64,000 nucleotides of DNA from Bradyrhizobium ottawaense (lineage in GTDB: Bacteria > Pseudomonadota > Alphaproteobacteria > Rhizobiales > Xanthobacteraceae), in contig NZ_CP029425.2 of the NCBI RefSeq assembly GCF_002278135.3, forward strand, positions 2,332,001 to 2,396,000. The letters are read 5' to 3'. Within the stretch, counting starts at the first letter, position 1. Each line of letters starts with the position of its first letter. The translations under genes and the position numbers were made by a program. Shown piece after piece: positions 57,277-64,000 of this stretch. Below the pieces are notes generated by a model, which searched no databases, was not told where the DNA came from, and saw nothing but the letters and a program-made list of their open reading frames with translations.

Positions 57277-58461
57277 CTATGGTTTGCTGAGCGGGCACTG
57301 GCCATCGCTCTCCGAGCGGAACGCGTCCTCGCCCTTGATGGTGGCGACGACCTTCAGCAGATCCCACGCCGAGGTCGATTCCTCGGGCGACTTGACCTGC
57401 AACAGGTAGAGCGGGTGGATCTTGCGTCCGTCCTTGCGGATATAGCCATTGCCGAACAGAACATCGTCGGTCGGCATCTCCTTCATTGCGGCGACGACGG
57501 CCTTGCCATCCTTGGCGCCTCCGACCTTGTCGACCGCCTTGAGATAGTGAATGACCGAGGCATAGACGCCGGCCTGCATGTCGTTCGGATAGGCCTTCGA
57601 GGGAATCCGTTCGGCGAAGCGTTTTGCGAAGGCCCGCGTGCCGTCGTTCAGATCCCAGTAGAACGGGTTCATGATCTGCGCGCCTTGCGCGAATTTCAGG
57701 CCCAGTGCGGGAAGCCCGTTCATGCCGAGGATCAATCCGACCAGCTTGTGGTCCTTGGTCAGTCCGAACTCGGCGGCCTGCTTCATCGACGTGATGGTGT
57801 CGTCACCGGCATTGGCGAAGCCGACGACGTTCGCGCCCGACGCCTGGGCCTGTAGCAGGAAAGAGGCGTAATCGGCCGTTCCCAAGGGATGCCGTACGCT
57901 GCCGAGCACCTCGCCACCGGCCGCTTTCACGGCCTCCGCAGCCTGCTTTTCCAGATCATGACCGAAGGCGTAGTCGGCGGTGATGAAGAACCATTTCTTG
58001 CCGCCCTGCTGGACGATCGCCTTGCCGAGACCGCGGCCGTAAGAATAGGTGTCGTAGGTCCAGTGCACGGTGTTCGGCGTGCATTTCTCGCCGGTCAGCA
58101 GCACTGTTCCGGCGCCCGATCCGACGAAGACCTTGTTCTTCTCGGCGCTCATGCCGGCCACCGCAAGCGCGATCGACGAGTTCGGGAGATCGAAGATCGC
58201 ATCGACGCTGTCGTTCTCGTACCAGCGCCGCGCGATGCCGATCCCGATGTCGGTCTTGTTCTGGTGGTCGGCCGCGACGACCTCGACCGGCTTGCCGGCG
58301 GCCTTTCCGCCAAAATCCTCGACGGCCATTTTGGCGGCAACGACCGAGCCGATGCCCTGGTAGCTCGCGAACGGACCCGACTGGTCGTTCAGGATGCCGA
58401 TAGGCGGTCTTGGTGCCGCTGAATAATAGTTATATTTTATAACTATTTTTGAGAGTGTCAA
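57277..58461 (-). CDS. ABC transporter substrate-binding protein (Peripla_BP_6), 5'-truncated
   Basis: Periplasmic binding protein of the branched-chain amino acid/aromatic-acid type. From about residue 20 on it is normal: IGILNDQSGPFASYQGIGSVVAAKMAVEDFGG, NKTDIGIGIARRWYENDSVDAIFD and so on to GQCPLSKP. But it has no signal peptide. The coordinates give the open frame, whose only start (TTG 58461) is the -35 element of a promoter, and residues 2-14 are encoded by an operator-like palindrome. The gene has probably lost its 5' end next to the MarR promoter, so it may be a pseudogene or an unexported protein. Frame otherwise intact. Confidence 0.75.
   Translation of the reverse strand: MTLSKIVIKYNYYSAAPRPPIGILNDQSGPFASYQGIGSVVAAKMAVEDFGGKAAGKPVEVVAADHQNKTDIGIGIARRWYENDSVDAIFDLPNSSIALAVAGMSAEKNKVFVGSGAGTVLLTGEKCTPNTVHWTYDTYSYGRGLGKAIVQQGGKKWFFITADYAFGHDLEKQAAEAVKAAGGEVLGSVRHPLGTADYASFLLQAQASGANVVGFANAGDDTITSMKQAAEFGLTKDHKLVGLILGMNGLPALGLKFAQGAQIMNPFYWDLNDGTRAFAKRFAERIPSKAYPNDMQAGVYASVIHYLKAVDKVGGAKDGKAVVAAMKEMPTDDVLFGNGYIRKDGRKIHPLYLLQVKSPEESTSAWDLLKVVATIKGEDAFRSESDGQCPLSKP
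58425..58447. promoter_or_regulatory. Perfect palindrome, candidate MarR operator
   Basis: AATAGTTATA (58425-58434), spacer TTT, TATAACTATT (58438-58447): 10-bp perfect arms, overlapping the -10 of the leftward promoter and 40 bases before the MarR start. MarR-family regulators bind AT-rich palindromes of this size, so autoregulation and repression of the SBP-P450 operon is likely. Inference. Confidence 0.6.
58434..58461 (-). promoter_or_regulatory. Strong sigma-70-like promoter reading into the SBP-P450 genes
   Basis: On the minus strand TTGACA (58461-58456), 16-base spacer, TAAAAT (58439-58434); start of transcription predicted near 58427. -35 is perfect and -10 matches 5 of 6. It lies inside the apparent 5' end of the substrate-binding protein frame. 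Confidence 0.55.
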
Positions 58462-58487
58462 TTCGGCCGTCCCTGGGATTGAGAATC

Positions 58488-58979
58488 ATGAGCCCGAAGC
58501 CTCTAAGCGGAGCCAAATCCGCTCCGCAAAAGTCCGCTCAGCAGACGGAGAAATCGCTGGACCTGCGCGCGCTCCAGCGCACCCCCGGCTTCATGCTGCG
58601 CCTGGCGCAGCTGAGATTCTTCGAGGGCTTCTACGAGGAGTTCGCCGCCTTGGGTCTGACGCCCGCGACCTATGCGATCTTCGCCGTCATTCGCGACAAT
58701 CCGGGCGTTCCGCCGAGCAGCCTCGCCGGCCTGCTGCGGCTGCGGCTGCCGAACCTGATCAAGATCCTGAACGAGCTGGAATCATCCGGCTTCATCAAGC
58801 GCAACCGCTCGAAGTCCGATCGCCGCGCCGTCGAGCTCATGCTGACGCCGAAGGGCGCAAAGCTCATTGCGGAGGGTGCAAGGCTGACGGAGCCCTATAA
58901 TCGGAAGATGCTGGCGCCGCTCAGCGAGGCCGAGCAGCGCACGCTGCTCGAATTGTTGAACCGGATGCTGCCATTTTAG
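58488..58979 (+). CDS. MarR-family transcriptional regulator
   Basis: 163-residue winged-helix regulator. A disordered N-terminus (about 1-30) leads to the MarR fold: LRALQRTPGFMLRLAQLRFF, LGLTPATYAIFAVIRDNPGVPPSSLAGLL (in pieces), the recognition helix region LRLPNLIKILNELESSGFIKRNRSKSDRRAVELML (wing) and LSEAEQRTLLELLNRMLPF. Such regulators often sense small aromatic ligands. ATG 58488 has GAGA upstream and begins MSPKPLSG. It faces away from the substrate-binding protein and P450 genes, with a palindrome between. Confidence 0.9.
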   Translation: MSPKPLSGAKSAPQKSAQQTEKSLDLRALQRTPGFMLRLAQLRFFEGFYEEFAALGLTPATYAIFAVIRDNPGVPPSSLAGLLRLRLPNLIKILNELESSGFIKRNRSKSDRRAVELMLTPKGAKLIAEGARLTEPYNRKMLAPLSEAEQRTLLELLNRMLPF

Positions 58980-59156
58980 CCGTTCGCGCGCGAGGACTGG
59001 GGCCAATCGTCGCAAAGTCCGGTCGCGCCGCCAGGCGTGCGGTGAGAGTTCGCACTCGGAGGAGATAGCCGGTTCCGTGCCCCAAATTCCACCCAATCGG
59101 CCGTCACTAAGCCGGCGGGGGAGGTGATCGCCTCCCGTCGTGGGACTGCTGGATTG

Positions 59157-60095
59157 ATGATTGATTTGAGGCGACTAGTCGCGCTGGCAGCCGTTGCGCT
59201 GCTCGCCCTGAGCCCCGGCATGGCCGCCGCCTCACCTGCCAAGTCCAAGGCCACCGCGGCCGCACCCGCCGCGCCGCCGCCTCCGCCGTTCGAGCCGTCG
59301 CCGCCGCCGAACGTCTATCTGTTCCGCGGCGCCATGGGCCCGATCTTCTCGACCGGCATGGACCGGCTCGGCGAGAAGCTGACACAGGCCGGCTTTTCCG
59401 CCGATGTCTACGAATTCACCCTCTGCCGGTTCATCGGCAACCGCGTCATCGCCAGCTACAAGGAGAAGGCGGCGCCGATCGTGCTGATCGGGCACTCCAT
59501 GGGTGGTCTGTGCTCGATCGTCATCTCCGAGATGGCGGCAAAGGAGAGCATCCCGATCAGCCTCGTCATCGCCATCGATCCCGCGCATGCGACCGGTGAC
59601 GTGCCGCTCAATGTCGAGCGCTTCATCAACATCTTCCTGTCCGATAGCGTGCTCGGCGGCGGCGACGTCGTCGCGGTCCCCGGCTTTCGCGGTCATTATG
59701 CGAGCTACGATCTGAAGGAAAACAGCCGCGTCTCGCACATCAACATCGAGAAATCCGACGACATCCATCGCCAGATCGTCGAGATGGTGACCCAGCTGCC
59801 GCGCATTCCGCCGCAGACCCAGGCCGGTGCCGTGCCGCTGCGTTATCTGGTGCCTGCGGATACGCTGGTCGAATTGTGGGATAGTGGCGTGCGGGTGCCG
59901 GTGCGGCGCGGCGACACCATGGAGAGCATCGCCGCCGCCAATCGCGTGCCGCTGTGGACTCTCGCGCAGAGCAACTCGCTTGCAGAGAACGCGCAGCTCA
60001 CGCCCGGACAGACCATCATCGTGCCGCGCCATCTGGCACCGCCGGAGCCGGCCGCCGCGATGGCGACGCCGGCTCCTCCGGCGGGGCGGAGGTAG
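59157..60095 (+). CDS. Secreted alpha/beta-hydrolase-like protein with C-terminal LysM (paralogue B)
   Basis: 312 residues: signal peptide (about 1-25, ending GMAAA), Pro/Ala linker, hydrolase-like domain PNVYLFRGAMGPIFSTGMDRLGEKL, VLIGHSMGGLCSIVI (GHSMG nucleophile elbow), RFINIFLSDSVLGGGDVVAVPGFRG, HINIEKSDDIHRQIVEM, then a LysM domain (about 245-300: VRRGDTMESIAAANRVPLWTLAQSNSL, GQTIIVPRHL) that would bind peptidoglycan. Related to the 55331 protein. ATG 59157 is preferred to GTG 59124 because it opens the signal peptide. Function unknown, envelope-located. Confidence 0.75.
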   Translation: MIDLRRLVALAAVALLALSPGMAAASPAKSKATAAAPAAPPPPPFEPSPPPNVYLFRGAMGPIFSTGMDRLGEKLTQAGFSADVYEFTLCRFIGNRVIASYKEKAAPIVLIGHSMGGLCSIVISEMAAKESIPISLVIAIDPAHATGDVPLNVERFINIFLSDSVLGGGDVVAVPGFRGHYASYDLKENSRVSHINIEKSDDIHRQIVEMVTQLPRIPPQTQAGAVPLRYLVPADTLVELWDSGVRVPVRRGDTMESIAAANRVPLWTLAQSNSLAENAQLTPGQTIIVPRHLAPPEPAAAMATPAPPAGRR

Positions 60096-60107
60096 TTAAT
60101 TCACACC

Positions 60108-60138
60108 CGTCATGCCCGGGACAAGCCCGGCCATGACG
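60108..60138. repeat. Short palindrome CGTCATG-N17-CATGACG
   Basis: CGTCATGcCCGGG (60108-60120), loop ACAAG, CCCGGcCATGACG (60126-60138): arms pair with one mismatch. Common intergenic motif in these genomes ('gtcatgcccgggacaagccc'). It sits between the two convergent genes and may terminate either. Confidence 0.6.
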
Positions 60139-60149
60139 TCGAGGGGCGA

Positions 60150-61223
60150 TCACACATTCGAGCCGTTGATCGCGTCGATCACGGCATCCGTCACTTCCTT
60201 TGTCGTCGCCTTGCCGCCGACATCCGGCGTCAGCACGCCCGCCGCGCAGACGCGCTCGACCGCCGCCATCAGCCTTGAAGCGGCGTCCTTCTCGCCGAGA
60301 TGCTCGAGCATCTGCGCGCCGGTCCAGAAGGTCGCGACCGGATTGGCGATGCCCTTTCCGGTGATGTCGAAGGCCGAGCCGTGGATCGGCTCGAACATCG
60401 AGGGGAAACGGCGCTGCGGATCGATGTTGCCGGTCGGCGCCACGCCGAGGCTGCCGGCCAGCGCGCCGGCGAGGTCGGACAGGATGTCGGCATGGAGATT
60501 GGTCGCGACGATGGTGTCGAGGCTTTTCGGATGCAGCGTCATGCGCACCGTCATGGCATCGACCAGCATCTTGTCCCAGGTCACGTCGGGGAATTCGGTC
60601 GCGACCTCGGCCGCGATCTCGTCCCACATCACCATGCCGTGGCGCTGCGCGTTCGACTTGGTCACGACGGTCAGGAATTTGCGCGGGCGCGACTGTGCGA
60701 GCTGGAACGCATAGCGCATGATGCGGGTGACGCCGACGCGGGTGAAGATCGCGACCTCGGTGCCGACCTCTTCCGGCAGGCCCTTGTGGGCGCGGCCGCC
60801 CATGCCGGCATATTCGCCCTCCGAGTTCTCGCGCACGATCACCCAGTCGAGATCGCCGACACCGACATTGCGCAGCGGCGAGGCGACGCCGGGCAAGATC
60901 TTGGTCGGCCGCACATTGGCATATTGGTCAAAGCCCTGGCAGATCGGCAGGCGCAGGCCCCACAGCGTGATGTGGTCGGGCACATCAGGCGCGCCGACCG
61001 CACCGAAATAGATCGCGTCGAACTTCTTCAACTCGGTGAGGCCGTCGGCCGGCATCATCACGCCGTGCTTCTTGTAATAGTCCGAACCCCAGTCGAACGT
61101 CCTGACGCTGAAGGCGAGGTCGCCGCTGCGTTTTGCCAGCGCCTCCAGCACGCGGATCCCGGCCGAGATCACCTCGGGGCCGATGCCGTCGGCGGGAATG
61201 GCTGCGATCGAATGAGTGCGCAT
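60150..61223 (-). CDS. Tartrate/D-malate dehydrogenase-family enzyme
   Basis: 357-residue NAD-dependent decarboxylating dehydrogenase of the isocitrate/isopropylmalate superfamily. The stretch IYFGAVGAPDVPDHITLWGLRLPICQGFDQYANVRPTKILPGV (in pieces, about 70-110) identifies the tartrate dehydrogenase (TtuC)/D-malate dehydrogenase (DmlA) branch rather than LeuB. Conserved substrate/metal residues occur in VRENSEGEYAGMGG, TKSNAQRHGMVMWDE and MLVDAMTVRMTLHP and DILSDLAGALAGSLG. GGAGC ahead of ATG 61223; divergent from the LysR gene. Confidence 0.9.
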   Translation of the reverse strand: MRTHSIAAIPADGIGPEVISAGIRVLEALAKRSGDLAFSVRTFDWGSDYYKKHGVMMPADGLTELKKFDAIYFGAVGAPDVPDHITLWGLRLPICQGFDQYANVRPTKILPGVASPLRNVGVGDLDWVIVRENSEGEYAGMGGRAHKGLPEEVGTEVAIFTRVGVTRIMRYAFQLAQSRPRKFLTVVTKSNAQRHGMVMWDEIAAEVATEFPDVTWDKMLVDAMTVRMTLHPKSLDTIVATNLHADILSDLAGALAGSLGVAPTGNIDPQRRFPSMFEPIHGSAFDITGKGIANPVATFWTGAQMLEHLGEKDAASRLMAAVERVCAAGVLTPDVGGKATTKEVTDAVIDAINGSNV

Positions 61224-61321
61224 GAGAATGCTCCGTGTGAGAGATCGCGCCGGCATATCTGGCTGTCTGCGTCGCCAGCGAATCTAGACGGGAGTGCAGG
61301 GCGGATTCAATTGGCGCTGGT

Positions 61322-61342
61322 TTATACAAAAAAATGATATAA
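61322..61342. promoter_or_regulatory. TTATA-N11-TATAA, LysR-type binding motif
   Basis: TTATA (61322-61326), 11 bases, TATAA (61338-61342): an exact T-N11-A inverted repeat in the 146-base divergent region between the dehydrogenase and the LysR gene, 27 bases before the LysR ATG. It fits autoregulation and control of the divergent gene. Inference. Confidence 0.55.
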
Positions 61343-61369
61343 TCCTCGCGAGGCGAGAGGATTTGCGGA

Positions 61370-62287
61370 ATGGAATTGCATCAGCTCCGGTGCTTCGTGG
61401 CGGCGGCCGAGCAGCTGCATTTCGGCCGGGCGGCGCAGCAGCTCCAGATGCTGCCTTCCGCGCTTGGCCGCCAGATCAGGCTGCTGGAGGAGGATCTGGG
61501 CACGCGGCTGTTCGCGCGGACGACGCGTGCAGTGTCGCTCACCGAGGACGGCGCGACGCCGCTGCGCGATGCCCGCGTCATCCTCGCCAAGGTCGAGGCG
61601 GTCGAGAGCAATCTGCGCAACCGCTCCCGGGCGGGGACTGCGCGGCGGCTCCGGATCGGCGCCATCGACAGCGCAGCCGCCGGGTTGCTGCCGCCGCTCT
61701 TGCGCGACTTCCGCGCCAAGCATCCTGACATCGCGGTGCAGCTGCTCGAGGACAAGACCATCCGGTTGCTGCCGAAGATCCTGACCGGCGCGCTCGATCT
61801 CGCCTTCGTTCGCCGGCCCGATCGTGCGGACAAGCGCCTCGAATTCCGCGATCTGCTTCAGGAGACCGCGATCGTGGCGTTCCCGCAGCGGCACGCGCTG
61901 GCCGCGCGCAAGTCGATTAAGCTGGCCGACATCGCCGACGAGGCGATGCTGGTGCCGGACCGCCGCTCCCGGCCGCACAGCCATGACCTCACGATCAAGC
62001 TGTTCGAGCAGGCAGGCCTGACGCCGCGCATCGTGCAGGTCGCCGACGAGAAACAGACCATCATCAACCTGGTGGCCACGAAGCTCGGAGTTGCGATCGT
62101 GCCGCGCTGGACGGCGCGCATGGCGGTCACGGGCGTGCGCTTCGTGCCGCTGCGGCCAAGGCAGAGCGGGCCGGTCGGCCGGCTGCCGCTCGCCGCCGCG
62201 TGGCTGCGCGGCTCGCGCGATCCGGCCCGCGATGCCATGCTGGCGGTGCTCGAGGCGCGCCTGCGCAGCTATGCGCGGGAGGCGTGA
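61370..62287 (+). CDS. LysR-family transcriptional regulator
   Basis: 305-residue LTTR. N-terminal winged helix MELHQLRCFVAAAEQLHFGRAAQQLQMLPSALGRQIRLLEEDLGTRLFARTTRAVSLTEDG in pieces (about 1-61), linker helix, then a periplasmic-binding-like effector domain to about 295. Divergent from the tartrate-dehydrogenase-family gene and 37 bases ahead of the aspartate-dehydrogenase-like gene, so it probably controls one or both in response to a dicarboxylate-like effector. Start ATG 61370. Confidence 0.93.
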   Translation: MELHQLRCFVAAAEQLHFGRAAQQLQMLPSALGRQIRLLEEDLGTRLFARTTRAVSLTEDGATPLRDARVILAKVEAVESNLRNRSRAGTARRLRIGAIDSAAAGLLPPLLRDFRAKHPDIAVQLLEDKTIRLLPKILTGALDLAFVRRPDRADKRLEFRDLLQETAIVAFPQRHALAARKSIKLADIADEAMLVPDRRSRPHSHDLTIKLFEQAGLTPRIVQVADEKQTIINLVATKLGVAIVPRWTARMAVTGVRFVPLRPRQSGPVGRLPLAAAWLRGSRDPARDAMLAVLEARLRSYAREA

Positions 62288-62324
62288 GGGGCTATGACGG
62301 AAGCTCGGACCTTAGGTGAGTGCG

Positions 62325-63149
62325 ATGACTGAACAGAGAGCTTCGAGCGAGTTGCGGGTCGCCATCGCCGGGCTGGGCTCGATCGGCACGAAGATCGCGA
62401 CCGCGCTCGATCAGGGCATTGAGGGACTGGCGCTGTCGGCCGCGGCTGTGCGCGATCCCGCCAAGCATCAGGTCTTCATCGGCGGTCTGCGTCATCCGCC
62501 GAAGATCCTTCCGATCGATCAGCTCGGCGAGGTCGCCGACATCGTGGTCGAGTGCGCACCGAGCAGCCAGTTGCGCGCGATCGTCGAGCCCGCCGTGAAG
62601 CGCGGCAAGGCGGTGGTCGTCGTGAGCGTCGGTGGCCTGCTCGACAATTTCGATCTCGTCGATCTCGCCCGCGCCAATGGCGGCCGCATCATCGTGCCGA
62701 CCGGCGCGTTGATCGGGCTCGACGCCGTCAACGCCGCCGCAATCGGCACCATTCATTCCGTGAAGATGGTGACGCGCAAGCCGATCGACGGGCTGAAGGG
62801 CGCGCCCTTCATCGTGCAGAACAAGATCGACATCGACAATCTGCGCGAGCCGCTCAAGCTGTTCGAGGGCAGCGCACGCGAAGCGGCGAAGGGCTTTCCG
62901 GCGAACGTCAATGTCGCCGTTGCGCTGTCGCTGGCGGGAATAGGGCCCGATCGTACCGAGATCCAGGTTTGGGCCGACCCGACCGTGACGCGCAACGTTC
63001 ACCGCATCGAGGTCGAGGCGGATTCGGCGCGGTTCTCGATGGGCATCGAGAACATCCCATCCGAAAATCCAAAGACCGGCCTGATCACCGCGCTGTCGGT
63101 GATCGCGCTGCTGAAGAAGCAGCGCGCCACGCTGTGTGTGGGGACGTGA
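62325..63149 (+). CDS. L-aspartate dehydrogenase-like protein (NadX/DUF108 family)
   Basis: 274-residue NAD(P)-binding protein. Rossmann motif VAIAGLGSIGTKIATAL (about 12-28), the aspartate dehydrogenase segments VVECAPSSQLRAIVEPAVKRGKAVVVVSVGGL and GRIIVPTGALIGLDAVNAAAIG, KMVTRKPIDGLKGAPF (in pieces) and the C-terminal SIGIENIPSENPKTGLITALS-like block. Family members oxidise L-aspartate to iminoaspartate/oxaloacetate; others act on related amino acids. AGGTGAG sets ATG 62325. nadA/nadC are not nearby, so a biosynthetic NAD role is not implied. Confidence 0.8.
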   Translation: MTEQRASSELRVAIAGLGSIGTKIATALDQGIEGLALSAAAVRDPAKHQVFIGGLRHPPKILPIDQLGEVADIVVECAPSSQLRAIVEPAVKRGKAVVVVSVGGLLDNFDLVDLARANGGRIIVPTGALIGLDAVNAAAIGTIHSVKMVTRKPIDGLKGAPFIVQNKIDIDNLREPLKLFEGSAREAAKGFPANVNVAVALSLAGIGPDRTEIQVWADPTVTRNVHRIEVEADSARFSMGIENIPSENPKTGLITALSVIALLKKQRATLCVGT

Positions 63150-63153
63150 TCCT

Positions 63154-64000
63154 TTACGCGCCCGTGACGCGCCAGATCACGTTGCCGACGTCGTCCGCCA
63201 TCAGCAGTGATTTCTTGTCGGGGCCGATCACGACACCGACCGGGCGGCCGTAGGATTCCTTCTCGTCCGGGGACAGGAAGCCCGACAGGATGTCGCGACC
63301 GGGGCCGGACGGCTTGCCGTTCTCGAACGGGATGAACACCAGCTTGTAGCCGGACAGCGTGCTGCGATTCCACGAGCCGTGCTGGCCGATGACCATGCCG
63401 TCGGGGAAGCCCGGCAGCGTGCCTGCGGGCATCCAGCACAGGCCGAGCGAGGCGGTGTGGCCGCCGAGCGCGTAGTCCGGTTGAAGCGCCTTGGCGACCA
63501 TCGCAGGATCCTGCGGCACGCGGTCGTCCACCGTCTTGCCCCAATAGCAATAGGGCCAGCCGTAGAAGCCGCCGTCGCGCACCGACGTCAAATAATCCGG
63601 CGGCGTCTCGTCGCCGAGCCCGTCGCGCTCGTTGACGACGGTCCAGAGCACACCCGTATTCGGCTCCCACGCAAGCCCGACCGGGTTACGCAGGCCCGCG
63701 CCGAAAATGCGGTGCGTGCCGGCAACGAGGTCGAGCTCGTAGACCGCGGCGCGGCCTTCCTCGACCTCCATGCCCATCTCGGCGATGTTGCTGAGCGAGC
63801 CGACGCCGGCATAGAGCTTCTTGCCGTCGGGGCTTGCCAGCAGGCTGCGGGTCCAGTGTCCGCTTGGCTTGAACGTCGTGAGCCGCTTGCCCGGCGCGGT
63901 GATGCGGTCGGCACCCCCGACATAGGGAAACGCCATCACGCCGTCGGTATTGCCGACATAGAAGGTGTCGCCGACCAGCGCCATGCCGAACGGCTGGCTG
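63154..64000 (-). CDS. PQQ-dependent sugar dehydrogenase (sorbosone dehydrogenase family), partial
   Basis: Beta-propeller quinoprotein, 3' part only; the frame stays open at the window edge (…SQPFGMALVGDTFYVGN at the border), so the signal peptide and N-terminus are outside. Recognised by the propeller repeat with GDTFYVGNTDGVMAFPY, GLRNPVGLAWEPNTGVLWTVVNERDGLGDETPPDYL (in pieces), FYGWPYCYWG and GMVIGQHGSWNRS near the calcium/PQQ site. Oxidises soluble aldoses or sorbosone in the periplasm. Faces the aspartate-dehydrogenase-like gene tail to tail with a 4-base gap. Confidence 0.88.
   Translation of the reverse strand, partial: SQPFGMALVGDTFYVGNTDGVMAFPYVGGADRITAPGKRLTTFKPSGHWTRSLLASPDGKKLYAGVGSLSNIAEMGMEVEEGRAAVYELDLVAGTHRIFGAGLRNPVGLAWEPNTGVLWTVVNERDGLGDETPPDYLTSVRDGGFYGWPYCYWGKTVDDRVPQDPAMVAKALQPDYALGGHTASLGLCWMPAGTLPGFPDGMVIGQHGSWNRSTLSGYKLVFIPFENGKPSGPGRDILSGFLSPDEKESYGRPVGVVIGPDKKSLLMADDVGNVIWRVTGA

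Noticed and set aside
56084..58461. The P450 and substrate-binding protein as a fused gene or a single frameshifted gene.
   Set aside because: They are separate frames with a stop and 14 bases between, and both domains are intact apart from the missing SBP signal peptide.

Overview
The window reads as chromosomal DNA of a GC-rich alphaproteobacterium of the Rhizobiales, most likely Bradyrhizobium or a close relative. Three things point there: the gene order of the division and cell wall cluster with ddl, ftsQ, ftsA, ftsZ, lpxC, bamD, recN and ligA after it; an FtsZ with a very long linker; and several intergenic palindromic repeat families that I recognise from Bradyrhizobium/Rhodopseudomonas genomes, including the 'agagcatgatccggaaaag' type. 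No database search was possible, so the assignment rests on recognition.

Layout. 1-8001 (+): an EmrA/EmrB-type efflux pair, an MsbA-type ABC exporter, a MATE exporter and an O-antigen ligase. 8014-13496: a TauE/SafE permease (-), a small secreted protein (+), a MocR-type regulator (-) divergent from a DUF983 protein (+), the RNase P RNA (-), and a DGPF/YCII protein with an ECF42-like sigma factor (+). 13649-14431 (-): a peptidoglycan amidase. 14955-34739 (+): the dcw cluster rsmH-ftsL-ftsI-murE-murF-mraY-murD-ftsW-murG-murC-murB-ddl-ftsQ-ftsA-ftsZ, closed by a strong terminator. 35103-41223 (+): lpxC, bamD, recN, ligA. 41333-46313: a Bcr/CflA transporter (-), aminopeptidase P (-), small ORFs (+), prmA (-) and an orphan Flp pilin (+). 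46587-53351: a carotenoid-dehydrogenase-like oxidoreductase (-), a membrane protein fused to a spermidine-synthase domain (+), a glycerophosphodiesterase (-), an L,D-transpeptidase (-) and a small secreted protein (+). 53359-64000: an ABC-2 exporter (-), two related alpha/beta-hydrolase-like secreted proteins (+) on either side of a cytochrome P450, a 5'-truncated substrate-binding protein gene (both -) and a MarR regulator (+); then a tartrate-dehydrogenase-family enzyme (-), a LysR regulator (+), an aspartate-dehydrogenase-like enzyme (+) and a partial PQQ sugar dehydrogenase (-).

How the genes work together. The core of the window makes and places the cell wall. MurC, D, E, F, Ddl and MurB build the UDP-MurNAc-pentapeptide, MraY and MurG make lipid I and II, and FtsW and FtsI polymerise and cross-link at the septum directed by FtsZ, FtsA, FtsQ and FtsL. 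LpxC and BamD serve the outer membrane, and the amidase and L,D-transpeptidase remodel peptidoglycan. CtrA-like half sites lie ahead of ftsW and ftsQ and in the amidase/rsmH divergent region.

Nothing resembling a prophage, IS element, CRISPR array or defence island was seen. The most unusual items are: a ligA whose first 450 or so bases are much AT-richer than the rest and encode an N-terminal extension; a substrate-binding protein gene that has lost its signal peptide and abuts a perfect palindrome overlapping a near-consensus promoter; the related hydrolase pair; and direct-repeat or palindromic operator candidates beside the MocR, MarR and LysR regulators.
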